From assembly GCA_024195585.1 (NCBI GenBank), contig SWBL01000080.1, forward strand, positions 62,001-126,000: a DNA stretch of 64,000 nt, read 5' to 3'. A program made the translations under genes and the position numbers. Position 1 is the stretch's first letter. Each line of letters begins with the position of its first letter. Origin of the DNA: Aureobasidium sp. EXF-3400. Taxonomy: Eukaryota; Ascomycota; Dothideomycetes; Dothideales; Saccotheciaceae. The notes below the pieces were generated by a model. It ran no database searches. It was not told the DNA's origin and saw only the letters and a list, made by a program, of their open reading frames with translations. Below are positions 1 to 11,362 of this stretch, in pieces.

Positions 1-143
1 CGATCATGAGTGGAGCCGGTCACGGTGGTGATGCCAGCCTTGGGGTCGGTAGCGAGGGCATTGTTCTCCATGTCAAGACGGGCGAGGAGAGCGGCCATGT
101 GCTGTGGTGACGTGAGTACTGGGTTGATTGCAAAGAGGGACAT
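1..143 (-). CDS. 5' end of an unrecognised protein, cut by the window edge
   Basis: An open frame runs leftwards off the window from an ATG at 143-141. It encodes 47 residues beginning MSLFAINPVL, followed by a helical-looking stretch (QHMAALLARLDMENN) and a Gly/Thr-rich end. I do not recognise the family. It is supported only by an uninterrupted frame, a plausible start and protein-like composition. The frame is too short for the usual 60-codon cutoff. A longer open frame lies on the same strand in another reading frame (388-20), but its composition does not look like a protein. The rest of the gene lies outside the window, so function cannot be judged. Confidence 0.45.
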   Translation of the reverse strand, partial: MSLFAINPVLTSPQHMAALLARLDMENNALATDPKAGITTVTGSTHD

Positions 144-3100
144 TGTTTGGCGTACCTCGTCATGGTCGTGTGCACCATGTCTAGGGGTAGACTCGTCGAG
201 TGGAGAGCCAAGGACCGAGTCTGTGAGTGGCACGCTGACCAGAGAATCTGTTTGTGCGTGGTGAGGGTGTGGAAAGGTGGGCGAGAAGGGCGTCTCGAGG
301 GGTGTTTGGAGGGCCATTTTCGGCGGAGCGTGTATTGTTGATATTCTAGGGGTATGATGTCGTGGTGCGCGTCGTGTGTAAAATGCAATCGAGGGTGACC
401 AGCAATCCCTTAGTTCGTCTATAACATGTCGAGAGCAGACAACAAGCAAGCAGCGTGCAGTATTGCTGCTGTTCTGGGGCAGCGGTAAATAAGGAAGGGA
501 CGCGTCGAGAACAGCCAAAGGAATGAGACTGATGATGTCGTCGCTTTCGACCAGACGTTGTCGTTTTCTGCACACGCAGCTTCAGGAGCTCACCACGACG
601 TGCAATTCGAGTAACCAAGTAGCAACCTCGAAAACCCATCAACGGTCGACTGAGGCAGCCAAAAGGGCCCTCGCTGTATGAAACGGCCATAAGGTCCCCC
701 TGATTGCATTTCCGCGCTACCCGAACCTTTTTCCACACAACCCACGCGCCCTGAGTCAAGCTAATTTCACCGCACCGCCTTAACATCTGCTTGTTCCATC
801 CTTCTTCCATCGCTTCTGTAGCCACCCAATCAACAATACACCATGCCCATCTCTATCGTGTCACACCTTCAACAACCATTCTACACGCTTCAGGAGGTCA
901 ATTGTCTAGTCTCCTGATAGGCGTAACCTTCTCCCCGCGTTGTCATGGCAAGTATCTATAATCCATTTCCCAAACGTTATAATCTCTACACAACCGTCGT
1001 CTACCGTCTTGTCTGTCTATCCTCATAATTCAAAGCCGTCAGCCGTGTACATGAAAGAACGACATAGGTATCCCGCCTCTTTGAATCACGAAGCGGCACA
1101 AGTCTAATCACATCTTCATATACTCGAGAACGCCATCCGTGGCATTTTTTTGCATCCACGTCATATCAAATTTGGCAGAGATTTGATTGACTACTTTGCC
1201 ACGGCTTCTGAAAGTCTCAAGTCCTGACATGACACAAGCATCGTTGACGCTGAATCACAACTTGGTAGGGTCGTCTTCCATGAGTTGCACTTGTGGAATA
1301 TGCGAACAACCAGCTAGTGTAAATTCTTGCATGCTCGATCATCTACATAAACTCTGCGCGCCATCACCCCTCACTCTTCTGCTTTTCCTTTGCAGCAACG
1401 GTTTGCAGATACAAGCCTCCCGGCGGCACAGACAAGCAGCGAGCGGGTAGTGAAAGGGGCAATAGTTCCAGAGTATGCTGTAATTGACCTAAGACACGGA
1501 TGCATACAACCTGCTCAACAGGAGCATCTGTACCAGCTTTCCAGTCTCAATGTTTGCCAAACAGAAGGAAGGAGTATTGTTCATAGCCGCGCGGTTGTGT
1601 AGTCTTCTGTGCATCCAAGCGGCTATTTTTGCTTGCCTGAGAACCTGATGAGCCCTCGGTTGGTCTGTGCACGCTGCTATGTTGACGAGCTTCGACTCTC
1701 CCCTGAGCCCTCGACGAGTTGCATCTTCTACAAAATGATCCCAACACTCATGCCTAGGAAACTTCTCGATGCTCGATTTCGCATGATTCGAGGTCTGTCT
1801 TCGTTGAGTTCGACTTACATGGTACCTCTGAAAAGTCTTCGGGATGAAGCAATCATTCCATCATCAGCATCTTCCTACCTATTCCTTGCCCATAGCGAAA
1901 TCTAGCGCTCTCGTTCCCAGCTAGAACGCGAACTTAAGCACTACCGACCTCGCCATTGTATCCATCGAGCCCGCAACCTGACTCTTGCTCTTACCTTTTC
2001 TATGATATTGATTTTGGTTTCAATCTCGTGAGAGTCGGAGAAGTCTTGGGCTTCATTGTATGCAGCGCTCGAAGACAAGCTCCGAGCACGTGTTTGGGTT
2101 TGTTGCGTTGACCCTGACTCTCGGTTTTGACCTTCACTTTGACTATGTCTTTAGTGCGACAAGAGTGAAGACGTCTTCGACTTCGTCAAAGTCCAGTTGA
2201 ATACAGTATTCAAGTCTGTTGTTAGTGCGCAGGCCAGTAGACGAAGGACTAAGAGGTGTAGTAGACATCTTGTTGGAGGTGACGCGACAACCAAGACAGC
2301 ATCTGAAATTCTTAAGGAAAAATCGAAAGGCAAGTTTCATTGGGATCAGAGGCTCAAAGATGAAGACTTTGTTGGCTGAGAAGCATGGACTCGAGAGCCA
2401 GGTTTTTTGGTACTGCTGACCACATCCTCAAGTCCGGACTTCGAGGTCGAGAGTCGAGAGAGGGAAGCCAGCAGAGTGCAGCCACATTAGTAAGGTTGGC
2501 TCGTTGGTCTGCGCCTTGGGCCAGGTTCGTGGCTGAGCATTTGGCATGGTGAGCACAGTATGGTTGACATGATGGTCGAGATTGGCGTGGTAGAGCCACC
2601 TTGCGATGGCTTGGACAGTTGGTGGTCGTGTGTCGGGCGCCATTTATTGGGCCTAGACGAGCTGACGGTTGTGGCTTGAATCACTGCAGATCCTTGTATC
2701 CCTGGAGACCGTCATCAGACCGACGTTCGCACCCGTGGAATGTGCAATCAAATCTCAATCCCAACTGCCCGTCTTCTATGTACCTCGACACACACAAACA
2801 AAATCACAAAGTTAGCCTCCAACCGCGCCAGGTCTGCTCTATAGAAAGACCATCTGAGAACGTTCAGGCACGAATCATCTGCAGACCCTTTGTGGAGCCA
2901 AACAGCATCGACCGTGAACCTCTTCCCGCGCCTTGGCACCGTCTAGCGCAAGAGCGAGCTCAAGCGACGTCATCTGGGAGCAGCAATTGGCAGCCGAACC
3001 TTGTTCCAGCACTCAGACAGGCCAAAGCAAAAAGGCTCCTCTTCACGTCACCAAGGCCGACGACTCGTGCGACGACTCTTTAAACCACCCTGTGACCTGC

Positions 3101-3218
3101 CCTGAACTATCGTCTTCCTCCCAGACACCAGCCACCCCACAACCAACCTCCGACCACCGCCTTACCCTAGGCCACGCTTTAATTAATACCTTCTCGACCT
3201 CCGACACACATCAGCACA
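144..3218. other. long intergenic stretch (about 3.1 kb)
   Basis: No convincing gene. Open frames here are short, mutually overlapping and low in protein-like character. The last few hundred bases before 3219 are C-rich and T-rich, as expected of the promoter and 5' leader of the Sur7-type gene. The first few hundred bases after 143 should be the promoter of the leftward partial gene. A non-coding RNA cannot be excluded. Confidence 0.6.
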
Positions 3219-4083
3219 ATGGCCGTAGCGCGTATGTTTCTCCATCTGACCCTGAACCCGCTTGCGACACTAACGTACCTCACAGGACCTGTCCTGGGAT
3301 TGGTTTCCCTCATTCTCGTGGCCGCCGGACTTCTCTTCCAATTCTTCGTCATCCTGTCCGGCGTGTCAAACAGCACTCCCCTCAACAAGACATATTTCAT
3401 TCAGGTCGACACAGCAGGAACTGCCGCTCCTCGCAACCCCTCTCGCTGGACTTTCTTCTACATTTGCGGTGTACAGAATGGCCTTAACGCAAACTGCGGT
3501 GCTCCCGTTCCTGCCCTGCCTTTCAACCCTCCAGAGAACTTTGGCAGCACTCAAGGCGTTCCTGGAGCTTTCATTGGGACCCACCACTACTACTACCTGT
3601 CGCGTTTCATGTTCGCTTTCTACCTGATCGCCCTCTTCTTCGCCGCCATTGCCTTGTTCACCGGTCTGCTTGCTCTCTGCACCCGTCTTGGCTCTTACCT
3701 CTCTGGCCTTACTGTCGCCATTGCTGTTTTCTTCCAGGCCCTCGCCGCCTCTCTCATGACGTAAGCTATTAATCAACCCCAGTCTTGATCCTCCAAAACA
3801 CTAACACTTCTCTCTCAGTGCATGCTTCGTCCAAGGCCGCAACGCCTTCCGTCGCAACGGACAGAGCGCCCATCTCGGTGCGTACGCCTTCGGATGGACT
3901 TGGGCAGCCTTTGCCGCCTACTTCCTCGCCATGGTCCTCTTCTGCGTTGGCGGTGCCGTTTCCAAGACTAGAAGCACCACTCCTCGCAAGGGCGGCATGT
4001 TCGGTCGCAAGGCTAGCACCCGCTCCCGTGGTAGCTTCATCGACTCTGAGAGCCAGAGACGCGTCAAGGAGGAGTACGAGTAA
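3219..4083 (+). CDS. Sur7/PalI-family eisosome membrane protein
   Basis: Three exons (3219-3231, 3286-3760, 3819-4083) give 250 residues. The first intron (54 bp) starts GTATGT, has a CTAAC branch and ends CACAG. The second (58 bp) runs GTAAGC...CTCAG. The product has the Sur7 layout: a first membrane helix at residues 5-30 (VLGLVSLILVAAGLLFQFFV), an extracellular loop with the paired cysteines of WTFFYICGVQNG and ANCG, then three more helices and a short basic cytoplasmic tail ending KEEYE. Sur7 proteins are tetraspan components of eisosomes (MCC) at the plasma membrane. Intron 1 is a multiple of three and open, so its retention would add 18 residues in frame. The family call is firm; orthology to a particular Sur7/Fmp45/Pun1 member is not established. 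Confidence 0.88.
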
Positions 4084-5020
4084 AAAGATCGACATACTCT
4101 GCAACAGCCCTTTGTTTACGAGTTTCCTTGTCTTTTTGTCTCACGCTCATGATATCCCCCATACCCACAGGCCTACCACTTTTCAAGAGTGAGTGCATGG
4201 CTTTCCTGGATGGTGTTGCGCACACCGCCTTTTCGTAATGTCATCTGATTTGGTTGTACCATTACTACCCATGTTTTTGTTTTTTTTCTCTCTGATGCCT
4301 TATGCAAGCAACGAGCAACACACAATACCTAATGTCTTTTTTTCTCGCATTGTGTAATATCATCTTGCTTCGATCGTCGTTTATCTTCTCCATTTCTTGA
4401 CTATATATACATAATCGAATTTGGAAGCAGTTAATCACGATACATCACGCTATCATTCCCACAGTCGCATCTTATCATATGCACATTGACAAGTGTGCAT
4501 GCTTTAGAAGACGGTAACAACGGAGACATGTGCTAATTTGCAACGGACGTGGCTAATGTGTCGCTAGTATGTTGATGCTTTAGCCACGACAGGGTCATAC
4601 CCAAAACACCATTTACAAAACGCGTATCGCTGATTGTGCTCTGCCCCATGCTGATTTTACCGATGTTTGTACTTCTCGTTGTTCCAGAGAAGCCTCTGAA
4701 CTCTGTCATCGTGCATCAAGGTAATTTAAGAGACGGTTGTTTGAGATATTGTCAAATTGAGAGCATAACTGTTTCTTTGCTTAAACGTCCACAACAAACA
4801 TTGCTTTTGTACACCAACACACTGTTCATGTGGGTATCACTATGTTCATCATGCTACATAGTGCCAGCAACATCCGCGACTGTACAGTTCGAACTAACGT
4901 CAATGTTCAGAGGGACTCGGCACGACCATCGCAAAGTGGCTTTGAATGCGACCTCTAGGTTCAAGTCAAATCAATCATAAGATTATGATACAACCTGATC
5001 AAATATAGTCAATAATCACA
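4084..5020. other. intergenic, AT-richer
   Basis: Holds the 3' untranslated region of the Sur7-type gene, with T-runs near 4275-4290 and 4338. The approach to the tRNA-Glu gene follows. A 114-codon frame at 4636-4980 opens on a non-ATG codon and does not look like a protein. Confidence 0.6.
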
Positions 5021-5092
5021 TCCGGTGTGGTCTAACGGCTAGGATTTCTCGCTTTCACCGAGGAGGTCGGGGTTCGATTCCCCGCACCGGAA
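5021..5092 (+). tRNA. tRNA-Glu (anticodon UUC)
   Basis: Folds as a complete 72-nt cloverleaf. Acceptor TCCGGTG pairs with CACCGGA, the A-box region is GGTCTAACGGCTAGGA, the anticodon loop is CTTTCAC with anticodon TTC, and the T-arm is GGGGTTCGATTCCCC. No intron. It is followed by T-rich sequence with TTTT, a Pol III stop. The sequence is identical to the reverse-strand gene at 23370-23441. Confidence 0.97.
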
Positions 5093-5606
5093 CATCTTCT
5101 TTTGTCTTTTTGTTCTTTCCTCACCATACCTGCTATTCTCCTCTCTTATATCTTTTTTTTTTTGCATCACGGAAGAAGTAGTATCATCTCTCATCGAGGT
5201 TTGTTCCAGCACGCTTGGTTCTGTGTCTACTGCAGCATAGTCAATATCAGGTAGCCTTCATCAGAAATTTTGATCTCCGGCTACACTTGACCCGCCTCAT
5301 TCAACGCCATCAATGGTTGCACCTGATAGATAGAGCGCACAATAACGGAAGGAGAGTGTGGACGAAGTCATCACAAGTATGAAGTCACAAGTACGAAGAA
5401 AGAGTTGATCACAGGGTAATCAACAGTTTGTGATGATCTTGAGGATACGTAGGAATCGACCTGTCAACTCGACAGTCATAGGAGCACAGCCCTTCATGTC
5501 TCCTGGTATAAAACGCCTGCCCGAAAAGCAATAAACCTCCCAGCGCCTCGCTTTCCACTCCAATGCGGCAATGCTTTTGAAATATCAAACTCCCCTTGCT
5601 CTTTAA
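5093..5606. other. intergenic between tRNA-Glu and the aquaporin 3' end
   Basis: Contains a T-run near 5152-5163 and a short near-repeat (GAAGTCATCACAAGTATGAAG followed closely by AAGTCACAAGTACGAAG, about 5363-5398). No gene seen. Confidence 0.55.
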
Positions 5607-7134
5607 TCATAGTCCCGAAACCTTGTAGCTCCCTCCAATCTCTCCTCTTTCTGCATCGCCCGAAGCCCGGTAACGATCGCCGTGATGGGTGTTGCCGAAG
5701 CTAGAACTGCGACGTGTCTTTTCATGATGTTGGGTTCCGCTGATGCTCGAACTGCGTCTCTTCTCGTCATAAACGTGGTCGGGAGCACGGTGGGCATCTC
5801 GAGGCACATTCAGACTATCACGAGTACGGTCAGAATCAGCACCATCATGTGTAGTTCCAGATAGAGTACCATCATAGCCACGTGAACCAGTAGCGTTGCC
5901 TTCTCCAGATGACACCTGTTTGATCGGGGGAAGGGCGGGAGCGGGACCGGAAGGATGAGTGTTGCCGTAACCGGTGTTGCCATAGTTTGCAGGAGCACGA
6001 GGAGCAGCTGCGGCTTGACGGACGTCTTGTGAGTGATAGATGCCGCGCCCATCAGCAACGTACTCACTACGTCCGATTGCCACGTTGGGTCTTGCGACAT
6101 CTGCTGCGGTAGCTGCTGTGTCCTCATCTACCTGGAAAACCTCGGCCTCCTTGTCGTTGAAGTCCTGTCCGGGGTTTGCTGTCTCGTATTCCAGAACTTT
6201 GATGAACTTGTAGAAGCCGACAGCGAGCACGGAGCCTAGGAAGGGGCCTAACCAGTAGATCCAATCTGAATGGCCAGGGGAGTCAGCAATAAACTCAAAA
6301 CAACACCTTTGGTGGTAGTGGGTGGAGGGGTCAACTTACGGTAGCCTGGGAACGTAGCCAGGATGACGCAGGGACCGAAAGAGCGAGCAGGATTGAGACT
6401 GCCACCAGTGAAGAATACTCCAGTAAGTTCAGCGATGAAGAGTGCCAAGCCGATGCCGATAGGTGCAAGGAAAGTTCCTTTGTGCTTCTCAGCAGCCAGC
6501 ATGAGGATGGTGAAGACGAGCATGGCAGTCAGGAACATCTCGATGAATAGTCCTCTGACGATCGAAGTGCCACCGCCGAGGGTTGTCGAGACGTTCATGG
6601 CGGAAGGGAAAAGGCACGAGACAATTCCAGCAGCTGCAATAGCGCCGAGAATCTGGCCAATGAAGACGAGCAAACCACGGACCCATTTGCAGGCACCAAT
6701 TAGGCAGAGGGCGAGAGTGACCTGTGAGGAAGTTAAGATGATACAGCCAGTGGATGGACATGAACTTGACTCACTGCTGGATTGAAGAGGCCGCCAGTGA
6801 TGCGGAAGAAGACCCAAGCGTTGACAGCAAGAGAGAAGCCAAAGGCCAATGCAATGTACAACAGGGCAGATGTGTTCGGGGCTTGAGTGATGGAACCATC
6901 ATTGTTGTTTTGCGTGGTCGAATTGTTGGTGGCAGCGTTGGCGACTTGGGTAGCGCTGAAGGCGAAGAAGAGGAAGAGAAAGGTTCCGACGAACTCGCCA
7001 ACGACGGCAATGAACTGGTTGCGGACCTTGTTAGGGAGCCAACCGAATCCAGCGAGGCGGCGTTCATGCTGGTCGTTCTCGCGATACTTCATGAAGGGGA
7101 GGGTGATGCCCCTGCCTGGACGATCGAGATTCAT
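5607..7134 (-). CDS. Aquaporin, water-channel type, with long C-terminal tail
   Basis: Three exons on the reverse strand (7134-6775, 6721-6340, 6265-5607) give 466 residues. Introns of 53 and 74 bp use GTGAGT...CACAG and GTAAGT...TTCAG. The MIP fold is complete. The first pore motif is GGLFNPAVTLA, rebuilt exactly across intron 1. The second is GGSLNPARSFGP, and the last helix (HWIYWLGPFLGS) is rebuilt across intron 2. The residue after NPAR is Ser rather than Asp, the pattern of orthodox water channels rather than glycerol facilitators. Residues from about 265 on are a hydrophilic tail rich in Gly, His, Arg and Ser (RRSSS twice), likely cytoplasmic and perhaps phosphorylated. A second, Asp-type aquaporin lies at 41457-43271. 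Confidence 0.93.
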
Positions 7135-8874
7135 GATGGATTATGAGATGTAGGGACGAGGTGATGTAGAAGAGATGCAGTAGCGGTGATGCTCTGAGGA
7201 TGTTTGCTGCAGAAGTCTGTTGTGCGACCAAGGCACTAAATACGTTTGAGGTAGGACAAGCACAGGGTAATGTAAGCTTGAAGCCAAAGGTGACAAGGAT
7301 GGGAGACGACGCGTGATGTTGAGATGCGAAGGCGACGACGGAGGCAAAGGCGAAGACTCGAGGGCTTCAAGGCAAGCGAGAGACGCGCATACAGACGGCA
7401 GGAATACACTCGAGGAAGGAACAATGCGATGTATCTGTCTCTTAAAGCATGACGGAAGTGCTGCTGCCCGCACGGCAGGCGCCATGGCGAGCATATCTCT
7501 CAGCACCGAACCTACCTAACTACCTCGTTGGAAAAACGGCACAGACTTCATGCCCTGCCTCAGCGTCGTGCCGATCTCTGGTAGAGCCGCGTATTACTGA
7601 ACGATTCACATGGGTGGTTGGACCGTCAAGACGAGCAAGACGAGAAATGCTGAGACAAAATATGCCACTGACGCAGCTTAACGCCAAAAGGAGATCCATG
7701 ATCGGTTTTCAGGAGCTCCACCCCCACCTCACCCCACACGACTGTTTGTCATTCTCGACCTGCTCCATCGAGTCTTTGTGCCCATCATACTTTGCCATGT
7801 ACAAAAAAATTCATCCCGTGCTGCATCATGCAAGGTTGTTTTTTGCCATATCTCACCTCTACAGCTCTACTTCTGTTCCGGATAGCCGTTTCTAATATCA
7901 GTATTGGTCAGCATCTATTCGGAGCTGTTTACCGGTGTGCTAATGCTTGCAACGAAGTGATCGGATTGCTTTTGCATCGGCTACACACGGACCTCTATGT
8001 TAGCCCGGGTGATGCGCATTAACCGGCACATCGTTGATGTCACTCACATACAAGAGTGTTCTTACGAATGGACAGAACTGTTGAGCAGAGTCCGAGATAC
8101 GAGTGGGTCAAAGACTCAAAGGGGGTCCTGGCTCCAGCCATGATATACAAAATGGGATGACTCGAGGTTGGCCCTGCAGACTCGAGTCATGTTCGTATCT
8201 GGAGTTTGCTTCGTGAAAAGTCGAACAGTGCACAACAGTGGTGGAGAAGGTGTTGGCAGTTCCAACATCCAGACTCAACCGTTCATCCCAATGCTTCTCT
8301 GCAGTTTAGCTCTTACAATTCATTCGTACTACACCCTATCTTGATGGCGACATGTTCGTTTTGGAACCGACAAACGCGTGCAAGATGTAGAGTAGAAAGC
8401 ACTGACATGCAGACACACAGCACCTTGAGTATCGCGGCGTCACGTGTGTTGTCGGAAGTCGGCAGAAGTCCAGAGATTGAGTGATCAGTTCCCAGTCAGT
8501 CATGCGGCGTGCAAAAGGCAAAGCACCCAAAGTAACTCGACACCCCTCAGTCTGGCCTGGTTTGGTGTGTTGAAAGAGAAACGGCTACGAGTGTTTATAC
8601 TCTCAAATACTTTCTGTTGTTCGCAGGCGCGTCTACCTGTTGATACTCTTCCCATCCTGTAAGATACAGCGAAACACTGCTCTCGCTTTCAGCTTGCCGC
8701 CATCATCCTTACACGCTGCCATCGCCACTTCTGCCCGGCAGTCGGGTTCAGCGGGCGCATACCAACCGATAGCACCACTCTAATGATATAATCCACGCTC
8801 GAGACAAGCACCAACGCGCATTGTAACCGCTGCGGTAACACGCCCTGTATATTTAACCCCGTATCGCAGCCAAC
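7135..8874. other. intergenic; divergent promoter region
   Basis: Separates the leftward aquaporin from the rightward RING-ligase gene, so it should hold both promoters. A TATA-like TATATTTA lies at 8848-8855, just upstream of the ATG at 8875. No convincing open frame elsewhere. Confidence 0.6.
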
Positions 8875-11362
8875 ATGCGGCCTCTACGACTGCTTCTCTC
8901 CCTGTCGTCGTGCTTGATCTTCATCATCGTCCTGTCGTTTGTCGCCGCATCCAAGACGAGGACTGTGTCTGCAGCACGCGACCACAACAACCGCCTCGGA
9001 GCTTACTTTAGCTGGAATTCTCCCTCGTCTCTGTTTCCGCCATCAGCCATCATCAGCTTGACCGACGACAACTCGACATTCTTCCTTGCCCGCCCCGCTG
9101 CCTTTGGCCCGCCATTACCTGGACGGGGCCTTAGCGGTCAGATTTGGATCGGCGCCGGTTTCGGCGACGACAATCCTGGCCACGGAGGTATTGCTGGAGC
9201 AGAAGGAGAGCTTGGCTGTAGCGATGTTCCAGGATGGAGCGACGGCGAACACTCTCCTAAAAGCTTCGAAGCAATCCCTCAGGATGTCAAGAGCAATAGC
9301 TTGGCAAAACAAGGCAGCAAGAACAAAAGGAGCATGGAATTCGAAGAACAAATGGAGGATGGCGCTGCAGACGTCCAGGCAGATGGAACCGATGATCACC
9401 TACACCAACTACCGTCTGCCTCGTTTGATACCGGCTCGGCACAGCTGAAGCAATCCTCGAAGAAGGCAAAGAAGCCGAGTCATGCTGACATTCAATCACT
9501 GCAAGAGACAGCAGAAATTGCAGGCAAAGTCGTGCTGCTGAGTCGAGGTGGATGTGGCTTCTTGGAGAAGGCCAAGTGGGTACAGAGAAGAGGAGGTGTC
9601 GCTCTAATCGTCGGTGACGATATGCGTGGAGGTCCGTTGGTAACCATGTACGCCCGGGGCGATACGTCCAACGTTACCATACCTTCCATCTTCACTTCCC
9701 ATACTACTGCACATCTTCTGTCAAAGCTAGTACCTTCAGGAGGCTTCCGCGAAGGCATGTCTGCTCAGGACGCCGCGCGCCTGGGGTTAGGCTTGCCAGT
9801 GAGTGGTAACCCGACCGAAAAGAACAAGAAACAACCAGATTCGACCAACACTAGACCTACTCACTCTCCGGTTGTCGATCGTCAGAAGGAGGATGACGAT
9901 GAGAGCTCAGGCAGCTGGCTAAGCTCACTATTCTCATCTTCAGATGAGGAGCGCCATGATAGCCGAAGACCACCTAGCAGTGGTAAGATTGACTGGGTCT
10001 TGCAAAAGGATTTCGAAGATGAAGCTCCGAAAAAGTACAACACCAAGACTACTAGTACCACAAAATCGACCAAACAGACAAACGCTCCAAGTAATGACGA
10101 GTTCGTTATCGGTGTCCATGATTGGCGAGACCCAGACTTGGTTGACTCACAGATCAATACCGCTCAAGCAGTATCGAGCAAGCTGCCCACGTCGGCTGAA
10201 CAAAATTCTGCTGGACCTCATGCAGGACCCAAAGGCGGCAGTATCACTCCGGGAAGCGGAGAATATCACCAGGCTGGCGAGAAGCCAATCAACCTCAAGG
10301 CTCCCAAGAAACCCGAGAAGAGTAGGACGGGTTCCAAAAAGGACCCAGCTCCTGACAGATCTAGATCACGGATGGGCCGTCTCGTTGGTTCCGACAATGA
10401 AGAGGACCCCAAGCTCGAGAATGCAAAGTCATCACACGCTGTATCACAAGATAACAGCAAGCCTTTTATTAAGACTCCTGGTGAGCATGGCAATACAGGC
10501 GAGTCGCACGATGGTTTGTGGGTCACTTTGACTCCTGCGTCCATGTCCTCTTCGCCATTCTTTGACACCCTGCTGGTACTAGTGGTGTCGCCTCTTGTTA
10601 CGTTGACTATTGTGTACGCCCTACTGCTACTTCGCTCTCGCATTCGTCGCAGAAGATGGAGAGCTCCTAAATCCATTGTTGATCGGTTCCCTGTACGGAT
10701 CTATCACACCGTGCCCAGCAGCAACAGCTCCGATGCTCCAGAAAGTACTGCAACATCTCCACGTGCGCCGACTCAGACCACACCTCTTCTCCAGGCTGGA
10801 GCACGACCCATCTCTCAAACAAGATCCAGGCCAAGGTCCCGTACCGTTAGTGAAGTGCCTGTGTCTGGTTCCAGCCCTGCGAACACTCCGAGCCTGGATC
10901 CAGTGCAGGAGAAGCGCGAGGCTGGATTAGCCGAATGGCGTAGAAGATATGGCGGTAGACAGCGTGATTGTGCGATCTGTATTGACGAGTTCGAAGATGG
11001 TGTCAGTCGTGTTATGAGCTTACCTTGCGGCCACGAGTTTCATGTCGATTGCATGTAAGTTCTTCATACGTTCTCGAGAGGTTTGTCTGATCTGACTCTT
11101 GTCTAGCACGCCATGGCTCACCACTCGCCGCCGTACTTGTCCCAACTGTAAAGCTGACGTCGTGCGTTCATTTGGTCGTGGCGGCGGCTCTTCATATTCG
11201 TCTTCGTCAGCTCAACCGCTTCTCGCGCACTCACACGATGACTCGTTGAACATTGACAGCGTACAAGAGCAAGCAGTCAACACTCGCAACTACGATCCTG
11301 CTGCTAATGAGCCAATTGCTGATCTGGAGCAAGGTAGTGTCGATCCTGATCGCACAAGATGA
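8875..11362 (+). CDS. PA-domain / RING-H2 transmembrane E3 ubiquitin ligase
   Basis: Two exons (8875-11054, 11107-11362) give 811 residues. An N-terminal signal peptide (about 1-26, LLLSLSSCLIFIIVLSFVAAS) precedes a lumenal region. A protease-associated domain lies at about 213-285 (GKVVLLSRGGCGFLEKAKWV). It is followed by a long low-complexity Ser/Lys/Asp linker, one membrane helix (about 562-585) with a basic stop-transfer RSRIRRRRWR, and a RING-H2 finger from about residue 699 (CAIC...CGHEFHVDC...CPNC). The 52-bp intron cuts the finger just after its sixth metal ligand, and splicing restores TPWLTTRRRTCPNC. This is the plan of GRAIL/RNF13-type endomembrane ligases, which ubiquitinate membrane cargo. 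Substrates and exact compartment are unknown. The tail after the finger is short and acidic. Confidence 0.9.

Noticed and set aside
346..825. 159-codon reverse frame near the left edge
   Set aside because: No recognisable domain, odd Cys/Arg-rich composition, and it lies in the expected promoter of the partial gene at 1-143.
2143..2419. Cluster of overlapping 60-66 codon frames on both strands
   Set aside because: The lysine-rich forward frame looks mildly protein-like, but it has no family match I know and no splice partners; the frames overlap each other.
3366..3776. 136-codon reverse frame opposite the Sur7-type gene
   Set aside because: Exact antisense shadow of a gene with a clear family match.
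4636..4980. 114-codon forward frame upstream of tRNA-Glu
   Set aside because: Begins at a non-ATG codon, hydrophobic and Cys-rich without pattern, in AT-rich spacer.
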